DNA from: JAPOXK01 sp965220315
GTDB lineage: Bacteria > Chloroflexota > Dehalococcoidia > Bin125
Reading direction: 5' to 3'
DNA length: 64,000 nucleotides
Assembly: GCA_965220315.1 (NCBI GenBank)
Contig: CBDCPP010000001.1
Span: 620,001 to 684,000 of the forward strand
Shown: positions 1 to 7,959 of the stretch, piece by piece
Numbering within the stretch: the stretch's first letter is position 1
Layout: each line of letters starts with the position of its first letter
Made by a program: the position numbers and the translations under genes
The notes under the pieces: generated by a model
Database searches by the model: none
Told to the model about the DNA's origin: nothing
Seen by the model: only the letters and a program-made list of their open reading frames with translations

Positions 1-423
1 AGACAAGTGATGCACGACGAAAGGTCGCGGGTGATCACGGTTAACCGTGCCTGCACGCTCAGTGGATCGGCACTCCACGCGTGTTTGGGTTTGCGTTGTC
101 TGAGCGGCCTCTTTGTGTGGTTGCGTGGTGCACCATTCCCAAGCGGTTGTGTTGGAAAAGTGAGGTGCGGTTTTGAGTAGCGCTAGTCATCGTCGGTGCA
201 GACAAGTTCAGTAAGGACCCGCGATATGCCATGAAGCCTTGGATCGAATCGGCAAATACGACAAGTCGTCGTCGTGGGCGACCCCATCTACGGGCACATT
301 CTCGGCGACGGCTGGAGCATGTCCTTTCAGCTCCTTTCCTGCGTACCCTGAACATCGCGTTGGAGATAGCGCCGCACCAGCATCGGTAACCTGTTCCCAG
401 GGAGTGACACAATGCGAGGGCAG
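1..423. other. Unassigned region downstream of nrdR
   Basis: I see no convincing gene in these 423 bases. The open frames on both strands are short, rich in Arg, Ser and His, and match no family I recognise. The strand that continues nrdR transcription has no riboswitch-like conserved core and no strong terminator hairpin. nrdR is often followed by a ribonucleotide reductase gene, which may lie beyond the left edge. Confidence 0.4.
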
Positions 424-987
424 CTACGCGGTCCCCTGGTCACGCCTACGACTCCCCTGGGCCGAAGACTTGGCGACGAGCGTATCGAGACCGGGTAGCG
501 GCGGCTGGTCCCACTCTTCTGCTGCGGCGGCGGGGGAGCGGGCGACCTGTTCTACTGCGGCGAGTTCCCGTCGGATTTCATCGAGATTCGTGGGACGACG
601 GAAGACGGCGGCGAAGCGGAACCCCGCAACTGGATCGATGGAGATAAGGCGCTCTACGACCCAGTCACCCAGCTGCCAACTCTCAACTTCTGCGACCTCA
701 CTCTGTCGCACTCGTCGTTCGATCATCGCCACGATCTCATCGAGTGCGATCTGCGGCACCGCGCGTTTGGCACAAGCAAAGCCGAGGCCCAGCCGCAACT
801 TTTTGCGTTGAAACAACTCGCGCCGGCCGTCCCGCTTCACAACCATTGGCTCAACTTCGGCGAGCTTTTCGTATGTGGTGAAGCGGCGAGTGCACCGTTC
901 GCAGGAACGCCGTCGGCGAATCTCGGCGTTGGCGGGACGTGAGTCGATGACGCGTGTTTCACTCGACTGGCAGTACGGGCACCGCAT
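424..987 (-). CDS. nrdR: Transcriptional repressor NrdR
   Basis: Zinc-finger/ATP-cone repressor of ribonucleotide reductase operons, which senses (d)ATP and binds NrdR boxes. The zinc ribbon is visible as CPYC (residues 3-6) and CERC (29-32), followed by RRFTTYE and an ATP-cone domain (about 45-135) containing the VVKRDGRRE-type opening. The protein has 187 residues, whereas the family is usually about 150. The excess is a C-terminal Ala/Glu/Arg-rich tail after residue about 140, probably disordered. An in-frame extension upstream exists, but the ATG at 985-987 places the zinc ribbon at the canonical N-terminus. That ATG has no Shine-Dalgarno and sits 6 bases after a TACCAT box, suggesting leaderless transcription. 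No NrdR target gene is visible in the window. Confidence 0.93.
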   Translation of the reverse strand: MRCPYCQSSETRVIDSRPANAEIRRRRSCERCTRRFTTYEKLAEVEPMVVKRDGRRELFQRKKLRLGLGFACAKRAVPQIALDEIVAMIERRVRQSEVAEVESWQLGDWVVERLISIDPVAGFRFAAVFRRPTNLDEIRRELAAVEQVARSPAAAAEEWDQPPLPGLDTLVAKSSAQGSRRRDQGTA

Positions 988-993
988 CCATTC

Positions 994-999
994 ATGGTA
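994..999 (-). promoter_or_regulatory. Putative leaderless -10 box of nrdR
   Basis: TACCAT reads toward nrdR and ends 6 bases before the ATG at 987. No purine-rich ribosome-binding site lies between them, so transcription would start at or next to the start codon. The same arrangement recurs before tlyA, hemW and the histone-deacetylase-like gene. I could not define a -35 element. Confidence 0.4.
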
Positions 1000-1196
1000 G
1001 TGGTGTGCCGCAACGCTTGGCGGCGCGCAGTCGTTAACCCTTACGAGCAAGGCGCTGGGGGTGGGCTGACGGGGTGACACACCGCCGCTGCATGCGAGGA
1101 GAGGAGTGCGGCGAGACGTGCTGCTGCTCTGGTCCCACCCGTCTGCCCCGCCAGACGAGGGCTGCATTGCCGCTTAGCGCCAGCTGTAGCAGCGTG

Positions 1197-1622
1197 ATGC
1201 AGTTGCCAAACCAGACAGTGAGCTGGTTGAGCGGGATGCGCCCTTCGCCCGGCTTCTCTCCAAGCGTCGCGAGACGCTGTTCGATCCTCGGATCTCTTCT
1301 CAGGGCGGACTGGCTGGGTGGCGATGAGTGGGAATTGGTTCTCTTCACTGATTCTGCTGGTACCACCGTTGGTTATCCTGTGTACAGACTTCTGAAGCAC
1401 GAGTACTATCAGAACCGGCAGGCAGTTTCTCTTCGCCAGTTCTTCATTGACCGTCCTTTCAGAGGGCGAGGTCTGGGCCACGCGGCTTATTTGCAGCTTG
1501 AAAACGAGCGATTCGGGAATCGGGAAGTATCTCTGAATGTCTTGGCGACGAATCCAGGCGGCAGGCGCTTTTGGGAGAAAATGGGATTCAGTGAGTACTA
1601 CGTTTCAATGAAGAAGGGGTGA
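1197..1622 (+). CDS. GNAT family N-acetyltransferase
   Basis: Small acetyl-CoA-dependent acetyltransferase of unknown substrate. The second half carries the GNAT core: the strand LRQFFIDRPFRGRGLG, with RGRGLG as the pyrophosphate-binding loop, then an alpha helix, LNVLATNPGG, and the closing FWEKMGFSEYYVSMKK strand. The first 40-50 residues do not resemble a normal GNAT N-terminal region, and the frame stays open further upstream without looking coding. ATG codons at 1197 and 1236 are both possible, neither with a clear ribosome-binding site; 1197 is used here. The gene may have lost its original 5' end. It stands alone, transcribed away from nrdR. Confidence 0.65.
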   Translation: MQLPNQTVSWLSGMRPSPGFSPSVARRCSILGSLLRADWLGGDEWELVLFTDSAGTTVGYPVYRLLKHEYYQNRQAVSLRQFFIDRPFRGRGLGHAAYLQLENERFGNREVSLNVLATNPGGRRFWEKMGFSEYYVSMKKG

Positions 1623-1892
1623 CAGAGCGATTCACCGATGAGCGGCCCCTCTCTGACGCTCACCTCTGCTTCACCGGTCCATCTTGCACTGTACATTACA
1701 TCCGGTCAGCCTCAAGAGGCTATGTTGCTGAGGACAGGGGGCTACACGAAGTGCTGTCCGTGAAACGAACTAGAACAAGTGGGCAATCCTGACAAGACAC
1801 GGCTCCGCCCGTCATGCCGTATCACAGCCGCTCCACCAAACTGGACACATGATGAAGGATGAACCCGGACAAACGGCAGAAGGAGGATTTTG

Positions 1893-2384
1893 ATGACCGT
1901 TATCGATGACCTGCTCGGGAACAACACTCGCTATGCGGAGAGATTCGACAAGGGCGACTTGCCCCTGCCTCCGGGGCTCCGCCTAGCGGTCGTGGCGTGC
2001 ATGGACGCCCGCCTCGACACGCACAGGTTGCTGGGGATCGGGGAAGGCGATGCCCACGTCATCCGGAACGCCGGTGGCGTGGTGACCGACGATGCGATCC
2101 GCTCACTGACGATCTCGCAACGCCTGCTGGGCACGACGTCGATCATCCTCATCCACCACACGGACTGCGGAATGCTGACCTTCCGCGACGACGACGTGAA
2201 GGACGCGATCATGGCCGACACGGGGCTACGGCCGGCCTTCGCGCTGGAGGCGTTCGGCGATCTTGAGGGGGACGTGCGGCAGTCGATGGCCCGAATCCAG
2301 GCAAGCCCCTTCATTCCCAATAAGGACGATGTGCGTGGCTTCGTCTACGACTGTGCGACGGGGAAACTGAACGAGGTCACCTGA
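1893..2384 (+). CDS. Beta-class carbonic anhydrase
   Basis: Zinc enzyme interconverting CO2 and bicarbonate in the cytoplasm. The 163-residue protein shows the beta-class ligands and dyad: C36 and D38-x-R40 in CMDAR, then H89 and C92 in HTDCGM. The Gly-rich strand RNAGGVVTDDAIRSL follows the first motif. It belongs to the short beta-CA type common in Gram-positive bacteria and Chloroflexota. Start: ATG at 1893 is preceded by AGGAGG at 1881-1886, a 6-base spacing; a TTG three bases earlier is too close to it. The gene is monocistronic, and no bicarbonate transporter or carboxylase sits beside it, although a biotin-dependent carboxyltransferase is encoded near the right end of the window. Confidence 0.93.
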   Translation: MTVIDDLLGNNTRYAERFDKGDLPLPPGLRLAVVACMDARLDTHRLLGIGEGDAHVIRNAGGVVTDDAIRSLTISQRLLGTTSIILIHHTDCGMLTFRDDDVKDAIMADTGLRPAFALEAFGDLEGDVRQSMARIQASPFIPNKDDVRGFVYDCATGKLNEVT

Positions 2385-2802
2385 CTGCCTCCCTGGAAAC
2401 AGTGGCTTTCGGTCCACCAGGGCTGAGCGCGATCTGCGTTTGCGCCGGCGTCTGTGCGCATGGGCGGCGGATCTCCGTGGCCTGGGTCTTGCGATGGGCC
2501 GGGGGCTTAGCCGGTCTCACCCGACCGGCTTCGGCTTCCTGCTAGGTTGACCTCCCAGCGGAAAGTTCGCAGTACGGTACGCTTCGGCCCACCTTGCCGG
2601 AAAGCGTCCCAGGCACCGTGATACTTTCGACGAATCCCGGACCAAGCTCTGTGAGACGCACACGTATCCGAGTGTGTGTCTTGAAGCAGGTATCCTTCAG
2701 AGGGGGTCCAGCGTTCGAGTTCCTCTCGAGCCAGAGGGCAGTGAGCGGGTGGAGGCTGCTGTTGCAACATGACAGAGCCGCGGGCGAGGACGCGAGGGGG
2801 CG
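2385..2802. other. Convergent intergenic region
   Basis: 418 bases lie between the ends of the carbonic anhydrase and DUF418 genes. I see no gene. Short open frames here are Arg/Ser-rich with no family signal. A stretch around 2695-2745 superficially resembles the 3' half of a tRNA but does not fold as one. Confidence 0.45.
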
Positions 2803-3966
2803 TCAGACGGCTCCGCCCCGGAGCGGCTGCAGGCGCCGGTAGGTCGCCCACCGCCAGATCCACTCGAACGGTCCGTAGCGATAGCGTCCGAGCCACGCAT
2901 GCGACCACCACAGCTGCAGCGCCCACACGGCGACGATGAAGAGGGCGAGCCAGCTGCGGTTGAGGTCGTCCGCATCAAAGAGGGCGCGCAGGACGATCAC
3001 GCCCAGGATCGTCTGCGTCAGGTAGTTGGTTAGCGCCATGCGGCCGGCGGCGCGCACGCGGCGGTGCAGGCCCGTTGGGGGACGCAGGTTCCAGAGGGTG
3101 ATGAGGCTGAGGTAGGCGAGGGCCAGCGGGAACGTCGCCAGCGTGTTGGGGGCGGCGCCTGCCAGCGCTACCTCGGGGGAGAAGTCGTTGGCGGCGACGA
3201 AGGCGAACCCGCCCGCCGAGAGCGGAAGTCCGATGCCAAAACCCCAGAGGGCTGCTCGCCGGTAGAAGGCGGGAGAGCGCTCGCCCGTGATGACGCCCGT
3301 GCGGTAGAGGGCGACGCCGATGAGCATCATGCCCAGCCCGCGCAGGAAGAAATCGCCCACGAACCATGCGCTCATGCCGTCGGAGGGGGAGCCTTCCAGG
3401 AGCCAATAGTCGCCCAGCACTGCCCCGTTCGCATCAACTGTTTGCTGAACGGCTACGGCAAGCGCGGCGGCGCCCACCAGCATCCCCACGCCGAGAACCA
3501 GCAGCGTGCGCGGGTTGCGATTGCGCAGGGCGACCAAGAAGATCGAACAGACCGCGTAGAGCACCAGGATGTCTCCCTCCCAGAGGAGCATGTGGAGCAC
3601 GCCGATGCCAAGGAGGAGCAGGTTTCGCCAGAAGCTGAGCCAGTTCGCGCGGCGGCCCCGCGCGGCGGCGCGATCGGCGAAGAGCACGATGCTCGCGCCG
3701 AACAGCATCGAAAAGAGGCCCATGAACTTCTGGTCGAAGAAGATCTCGCCGGCCCCGCCGATGACCCAGTCGAGCCAGGTGTCGATTCCGCCCGCGCTGA
3801 TGTTCAGGTAGGCGGCCGGCTCGAGCCCGTAAGAGACGGCGTTCATGGTGAGGATGCCGAGGATGGCGACGCCGCGGATGGTGTCAAGGGTGGTGATGCG
3901 CTCGCTCGCCCGTACGGGCGCCAGCGGCTTCGGTGCCGCCGCCCCGGCCGTCACGTCCGCGCTCAC
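2803..3966 (-). CDS. DUF418 domain-containing membrane protein
   Basis: Polytopic inner-membrane protein of the DUF418/YeiB family; no biochemical role is established. The N-terminal signature RITTLDTIRGVAILGIL begins the first transmembrane helix, and I count about nine to ten hydrophobic segments. The DUF418 domain proper, about residues 220-380, ends with the hallmark LQLWWSHAWLGRYRYGPFEWIWR. Its 387 residues are normal for the family. The start is a GTG at 3966 that overlaps the stop of the upstream ADH-like remnant in a GTGA tetranucleotide. The gene was therefore probably once translationally coupled to an intact dehydrogenase gene. No ribosome-binding site of its own is evident. Confidence 0.9.
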   Translation of the reverse strand: MSADVTAGAAAPKPLAPVRASERITTLDTIRGVAILGILTMNAVSYGLEPAAYLNISAGGIDTWLDWVIGGAGEIFFDQKFMGLFSMLFGASIVLFADRAAARGRRANWLSFWRNLLLLGIGVLHMLLWEGDILVLYAVCSIFLVALRNRNPRTLLVLGVGMLVGAAALAVAVQQTVDANGAVLGDYWLLEGSPSDGMSAWFVGDFFLRGLGMMLIGVALYRTGVITGERSPAFYRRAALWGFGIGLPLSAGGFAFVAANDFSPEVALAGAAPNTLATFPLALAYLSLITLWNLRPPTGLHRRVRAAGRMALTNYLTQTILGVIVLRALFDADDLNRSWLALFIVAVWALQLWWSHAWLGRYRYGPFEWIWRWATYRRLQPLRGGAV

Positions 3967-4112
3967 GACGGGACGAGACGGATCTTGATGGAGCCGGACG
4001 ACTTACCGTCAGCAGTGGCGAAGGCCTCACGGGCGCGGTCAAGGAGGAAGGTGGGGGTGACCATCCCGGCGAGGGGCTCGAGGAACTCATCAAGGAGGTC
4101 AGTGGCGCGCCC
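3963..4112 (-). pseudogene. C-terminal remnant of zinc-type alcohol dehydrogenase
   Basis: About 49 codons match only the extreme C-terminus of medium-chain (threonine-type) alcohol dehydrogenases: LLDEF, the GMVTPTFLLDRAREAF segment and a final SGSIKIRLVP strand. The Rossmann and GroES-like catalytic domains are absent. Upstream sequence switches abruptly to an unrelated family. It ends in a GTGA overlap with the DUF418 gene, a leftover of an operon junction. Family assignment is from motif memory. Confidence 0.6.
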
Positions 4113-4424
4113 GAACTCGGTGCGAGACCCGCAACGGCAGATCGACGCGGCTGCAGGCGATCTCCTCTTGGGCGACGCGGAGGAAGTGATGGGCGGCAAG
4201 ATCGTCGCCGAAGACGACTGCGGCCGCACACCGTGATCGTCGGTGGGACGTTGGGAGGCGTAGTCGCGCAGGCAGGGGGCTAGGTGGGCGTCCATGGTGG
4301 AGGGCTGCACCGCGCGCCGCTCCCACTCGAGGAAGAACGGCCACGCCTCTTCCCCGGGGCCGGCGAGTTCCAGCATGAACTCCTCCACGGGCGCGGCCGG
4401 GGACTCGGCGAGGCGGGCAGTCAC
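4113..4424 (-). pseudogene. Frameshifted replication-relaxation-like fragment
   Basis: The first about 70 codons in one frame contain PFFLEWERR and PTDDHGVRP. Around 4218-4224 the homology moves to the next frame, continuing VVFGDDLAAHHFLRVAQEE and LPLRVSHRV until a TGA at 4099-4101. These segments resemble the replication-relaxation family, whose members occur on plasmids and integrative elements. No initiation or DNA-binding portion remains. I read it as a decayed gene piece joined to the dehydrogenase tail. The family call rests on recalled motif similarity and needs a profile search. Confidence 0.45.
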
Positions 4425-4557
4425 GCGAGGCCGCGATTTACTGGATCGTCAGTGGACCTGGGCCACGCCCAGTCTCGGCCCCGATTTTAAACACTCCTAC
4501 ATTTCTAGGGAAAAATTCATGCCCCCAACCCGTGATATGGACGTAGTTCACCCACAC

Positions 4558-4593
4558 GCAGTGAGGCGACGCCTTTCGGCGTCGCCTCACTGC
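4558..4593 (-). terminator. 16-bp perfect hairpin after ftsZ
   Basis: The arms 4558-4573 and 4578-4593 are perfectly complementary around a 4-base loop, beginning 27 bases beyond the ftsZ stop. Position suggests the transcription end of the dcw operon. There is no T-run after the stem in the direction of ftsZ, so it is not a canonical intrinsic terminator. It may instead act as a pause, processing or mRNA 3'-end-protecting structure. Confidence 0.55.
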
Positions 4594-4619
4594 TGGGGCG
4601 CATGGCCCGGAGAGGTGCA

Positions 4620-5744
4620 TCAGAGGCTCTGGAACGGGGGCGTAGCCTCGCCTGCGGCGCGGCTGGAGCTTACCGCGTAGGTACGCTGGCGCCGCAGGAA
4701 CGCGGGGAGTTCCACGTCCTCTGCATCGAGGCCCATTTCGCTCAGCATTTCAGATGACCATCGCTCGCCATCCTCCGCCACCGGGGGCGGCAGTGGCTTA
4801 TCGAAGCCGGTTGCGATCACCGTGATTTGCACGTCCCCATCGAGTGAAGAGTCGATAGCCGTGCCGAAAATGATCTCCGCTTCTGGGTCAACCATTTCCT
4901 GGATCACCTTGGCGGCCATGTTGAGTTCGTTGAGGCCGAGGTCGCCAGCGGAGATGACGTTGTAAAGGACCTTTCGGGCCCCCGTGACATCGATCTCAAG
5001 GAGCGGACTCGTGATGGCTGCTTTGGCAGCGTCGACAGCGCGATTTTCACCGCTGCCGCGACCGGTCGCCATCAGAGCACGCCCTCCTTCGCCCATCACC
5101 TTCTTCACATCATTGAAGTCGAGGTTGATCTCGCCCGGTACGGTGATGACGTCAGAGATGCCGGCGATGCCGTGCCGTAGGACATCGTCTGCCATACGGA
5201 AGGACTCGCTCACCGTCGTTTTGGGGCCGGCTAGCGCGAGCAGTCGGTCGTTAGGAACGGCGATCACTGTGTCGGCATGCGCCGCGAGGTGTTCGAGGCC
5301 GGCGGCGGCAACCTGGCGGCGCTTCGCCCCTTCGAAGGCGAAAGGCTTGGTCACGATCGCGATGGTAAGCGCCCCGATCTCGTGTGCTACCTCGGCAACG
5401 ATGGGCGCGGCACCGGTGCCGGTCCCACCGCCCATGCCGGCGGTGATGAGCACCATGTCCATACCCTTGAGTGTCTCCACCAGTTCAGAGCGGCTTTCTT
5501 CGGCCGCCATCTTTCCAATCTCGGCATCGCCGCCGACACCGAGACCACGCGTCAATTTGTCGCCGATGCGCATGCGCTCACTGGCGTGGCTATCGGTGAG
5601 TTGCTGGGCATCGGTGTTTACTGCAAGGAAGTGCACGCCGTTGATCTTCTGGTCAATCATGCGATTGACCGCATTACAACCGCCCCCGCCTACCCCGACC
5701 ACTTTGATTGGCGGCAGGCCAGTCAATTCATTGTTTGGATACAT
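4620..5744 (-). CDS. ftsZ: Cell division protein FtsZ
   Basis: Tubulin-like GTPase that polymerises into the Z ring. The N-terminal GTPase domain has VGVGGGGCNAVNRM (about 16-29), NTDAQQL and the tubulin signature GGGTGTG (105-111). The T7-loop region carries the N-L-D-F-x-D-V-K synergy residues. The 374-residue chain ends with a conserved peptide containing VELPAFLRR, the likely docking site for FtsA and other partners, followed by a short tail. Start: the frame stays open 16 codons further, but the ATG at 5744 with an upstream AAAGGA fits the family N-terminus. It is the last gene of the dcw operon, 88 bases after ftsA, and is followed by a long hairpin. Confidence 0.97.
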   Translation of the reverse strand: MYPNNELTGLPPIKVVGVGGGGCNAVNRMIDQKINGVHFLAVNTDAQQLTDSHASERMRIGDKLTRGLGVGGDAEIGKMAAEESRSELVETLKGMDMVLITAGMGGGTGTGAAPIVAEVAHEIGALTIAIVTKPFAFEGAKRRQVAAAGLEHLAAHADTVIAVPNDRLLALAGPKTTVSESFRMADDVLRHGIAGISDVITVPGEINLDFNDVKKVMGEGGRALMATGRGSGENRAVDAAKAAITSPLLEIDVTGARKVLYNVISAGDLGLNELNMAAKVIQEMVDPEAEIIFGTAIDSSLDGDVQITVIATGFDKPLPPPVAEDGERWSSEMLSEMGLDAEDVELPAFLRRQRTYAVSSSRAAGEATPPFQSL

Positions 5745-5832
5745 CCTTCGTCCTTTCTTACCCCCGCCACCATTTGTCGAGAGTTCAAGCACGAAGCGAA
5801 ATCCGCTTCTTCCCAGCGGACGACTTCCTGAG

Positions 5833-7083
5833 TTATTGCGGGAGGAATATCCTTCCCAAGCGCCCGATGCGCTTTAGCAGATCGCCGAGGCCAGCTGTGG
5901 GCGGCATGCGTAGGCTGACCGGTCCGGTGGCCATCGCCTGATCCTTCGATGCCCACCGCAAAAGTCCCAGCGCGGCCGCATATGCCGGTGCCGATACGTC
6001 ATCCGTTAGTCCGTACACCTCCTCTATTCGGCCGAGGCGAGCGGGCATGCCCGACAAGCGCTCGGCTAGCTCGGTAATTCCTTCCAGTTCGGCGGTACCA
6101 CCAGTGATCACCAGCCCCGCCGAGATCAAGTCCGTTTGCCCTGCGCGCTTCACTTCCACCATTACCATCGAGAGGATCTCCTCGACGCGTGCCTGCACGA
6201 TCTTTCCCAGCAGACGTTGAGAGACACTGCGCTCCTTCTCGTACCCGAATGCGTCGAGCGAGATGATCGCTTCCGTCGCCCTTTCCGTCGGCAGCGCTTG
6301 AGCGTGTGCGAGCTTGACTTCCTCGGCGACATCTTGCGGACAGCGCAGCCCGACGACTACATCACGAGTGATGTTCGTGCCGCCGACCGGGAGGCTGCTG
6401 GTGTGGATGAGTGCGCCATCGAGGAAAACGGCGACGTCAGTGGTGCCGCCCCCAATGTCGACGAGAGCTACGCCCTCGCTGATCTCCTCGGGACGGATCA
6501 GTACGTCGGCGATCGCCACGGGATTGGCGATGACTGAATCAACGTGGAGGCCCGCCTCTTCGACACATTTGATCGCGTTTTGCAATGGGTTCACGCCACA
6601 GGTCACGATGTGCATCTCGACATCAAGGCGTTGTCCATGCATCCCGACTGGATCCGCGACTCGATCTTGCCCGTCGACGACGAAATAACGGGGCAGGGCG
6701 TGCAGCATCTGGCGGTTGCTTTTGAGGCTTACCATCCGTGCGGCGTCGATGACGCGCTGCACATCGGCGGCGGTGATCGGCTGGCTGGGGTCCGGGATCG
6801 CGACGATGCCGCGGTTGTTGAGGCTGGCTAAGTGAGTGCCTGCGATTCCGACCGAGGCGGAGACGATCCGGGTGCCACTCATGCGCTCGGCTTGTTCCAC
6901 CGACACTTGAATCGCCTCAACCGCCTTCGCGATATGGCTTATTTGGCCTTTCTCGATACCCTCCGAGCGTGTCGTTCCAACCCCAAGCACGCGCAGCAGG
7001 CCGCTGTCACTGGTATCGCCAACCACTGTTACGGTCTTCGTACTGCCGATATCGATCACTGCGAAGGCGCTAGGAGTAGCCAT
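5833..7083 (-). CDS. ftsA: Cell division protein FtsA
   Basis: Actin-fold ATPase that tethers FtsZ to the membrane and recruits late divisome proteins. The phosphate-1 motif IDIGSTKT lies near residues 10-17, phosphate-2 appears as LVDIGGGTTDVAVF, and an adenosine motif as ITGGTAELEG. The FtsA-specific SHS2 (1C) domain lies between about 85 and 165. The C-terminus ends in an amphipathic helix, LGDLLKRIGRLGRIFLP, typical of the membrane-targeting sequence. Its 416 residues are normal. It sits between ftsQ (6 bases) and ftsZ. Confidence 0.97.
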   Translation of the reverse strand: MATPSAFAVIDIGSTKTVTVVGDTSDSGLLRVLGVGTTRSEGIEKGQISHIAKAVEAIQVSVEQAERMSGTRIVSASVGIAGTHLASLNNRGIVAIPDPSQPITAADVQRVIDAARMVSLKSNRQMLHALPRYFVVDGQDRVADPVGMHGQRLDVEMHIVTCGVNPLQNAIKCVEEAGLHVDSVIANPVAIADVLIRPEEISEGVALVDIGGGTTDVAVFLDGALIHTSSLPVGGTNITRDVVVGLRCPQDVAEEVKLAHAQALPTERATEAIISLDAFGYEKERSVSQRLLGKIVQARVEEILSMVMVEVKRAGQTDLISAGLVITGGTAELEGITELAERLSGMPARLGRIEEVYGLTDDVSAPAYAAALGLLRWASKDQAMATGPVSLRMPPTAGLGDLLKRIGRLGRIFLPQ

Positions 7084-7089
7084 CTGAGC

Positions 7090-7959
7090 TTACGATTCTC
7101 CACTTTGCGGCGTGCGTTCCAACCCCAAGCCGATCTCGACTGCGGGCCGCGAGCCAAAGCGCAGATCGGCGAGGATCAAAGGCTCCCCGCGCTGCCACGC
7201 TTCGGTCTCTAATTGCTCCCACACCTGGAACTTGAAGTCAAAACCATCGCTGCCGCCGAACGTGATGTGCCCGTGTTCGGTGACCACCGTTAGCCCCTTT
7301 CGGAGCGACCACTCGTATCCAATAATCGCGGGACCCTGCTCCGGTGGTCCGTTCGCTTCAATGAGCCGAATAATGGCGATCGCATCGAGATCTACCGTCG
7401 TCCCATTCTTTACTTCGGGCAACGCTGAGGTTTGACGGACTACCGCGCCGCTTACGGGAGGATCGAACCCTTCAAGGACGACGCCTTCTGCGTCGATGGC
7501 ATAGACCGTGTCGCCCATTTGCCAGGCCGCCCAGGGTGTGCGCTCCGTGATCCCGATCCGGATCTGGTTAGGCCAGGTCCGGCTGATTGATGCCTCTTTC
7601 ACGAGAGGGAGCTCGAGGAGATTGGCTTCGGCGCGGCGGAGATCGGCAAGGAGGAAGTGGTCCCCCCGGACGCTTGCGATCTGAATGACCGCTTCTGGAG
7701 CAAGCTGCCGCGTCCCTTCCACGGTGACGGAGCGGATTTTCATGAGGGGAGAATTGAGGACCGCCACGGCCCCGACGATGAGGCTCACAGCAAGCAATCC
7801 GATGATGACGGTGCGCCAGCGAGGGCGCCAAGGAGCGCCGGTTGGCGGGAGATCGGGGATAGGCATAGGCGCGTCGACGTAATCCCGTGCAGTGGGAAGC
7901 CGACGATCATTACTGCCGGACTTCTCATTCGTACGCGGCACGGTGGCTCCGCTCTGCAT
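7090..7959 (-). CDS. ftsQ: Cell division protein FtsQ (POTRA domain)
   Basis: Bitopic divisome protein linking cytoplasmic and extracytoplasmic components. A short basic, Pro-rich cytoplasmic tail precedes one transmembrane helix (about 49-69). A POTRA domain follows (about 72-142; KIRSVTVEGTRQL to IGITERTPWAAW) and then the FtsQ beta domain, with YAIDAEGVVLEG at its start. The chosen start overlaps ddl by 35 bases. A second ATG at 7866 would remove 31 residues of the cytoplasmic tail and the overlap, but has no ribosome-binding site, so the N-terminus is uncertain. Confidence 0.93.
   Translation of the reverse strand: MQSGATVPRTNEKSGSNDRRLPTARDYVDAPMPIPDLPPTGAPWRPRWRTVIIGLLAVSLIVGAVAVLNSPLMKIRSVTVEGTRQLAPEAVIQIASVRGDHFLLADLRRAEANLLELPLVKEASISRTWPNQIRIGITERTPWAAWQMGDTVYAIDAEGVVLEGFDPPVSGAVVRQTSALPEVKNGTTVDLDAIAIIRLIEANGPPEQGPAIIGYEWSLRKGLTVVTEHGHITFGGSDGFDFKFQVWEQLETEAWQRGEPLILADLRFGSRPAVEIGLGLERTPQSGES

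Noticed and set aside
1..423. Cobalamin riboswitch or ribonucleotide reductase start downstream of nrdR
   Set aside because: I looked for the conserved B12-box and for an N-terminal ATP cone and found neither on the minus strand.
1034..1481. Minus-strand open frames opposite the first GNAT gene
   Set aside because: They have no family signal, while the plus frame has a clear acetyl-CoA loop and C-terminal GNAT motif.
2690..2750. tRNA-like 3' half near a GTTCGAGTTCC sequence
   Set aside because: The flanking bases do not form a T stem, and no acceptor or anticodon stem can be built. It is at best a degraded fragment, and more likely coincidence.
3064..4236. 390-codon plus-strand open frame
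   Set aside because: It is antisense to the DUF418 gene, highly charged and repetitive in Glu/Arg/Ala, with no domain.
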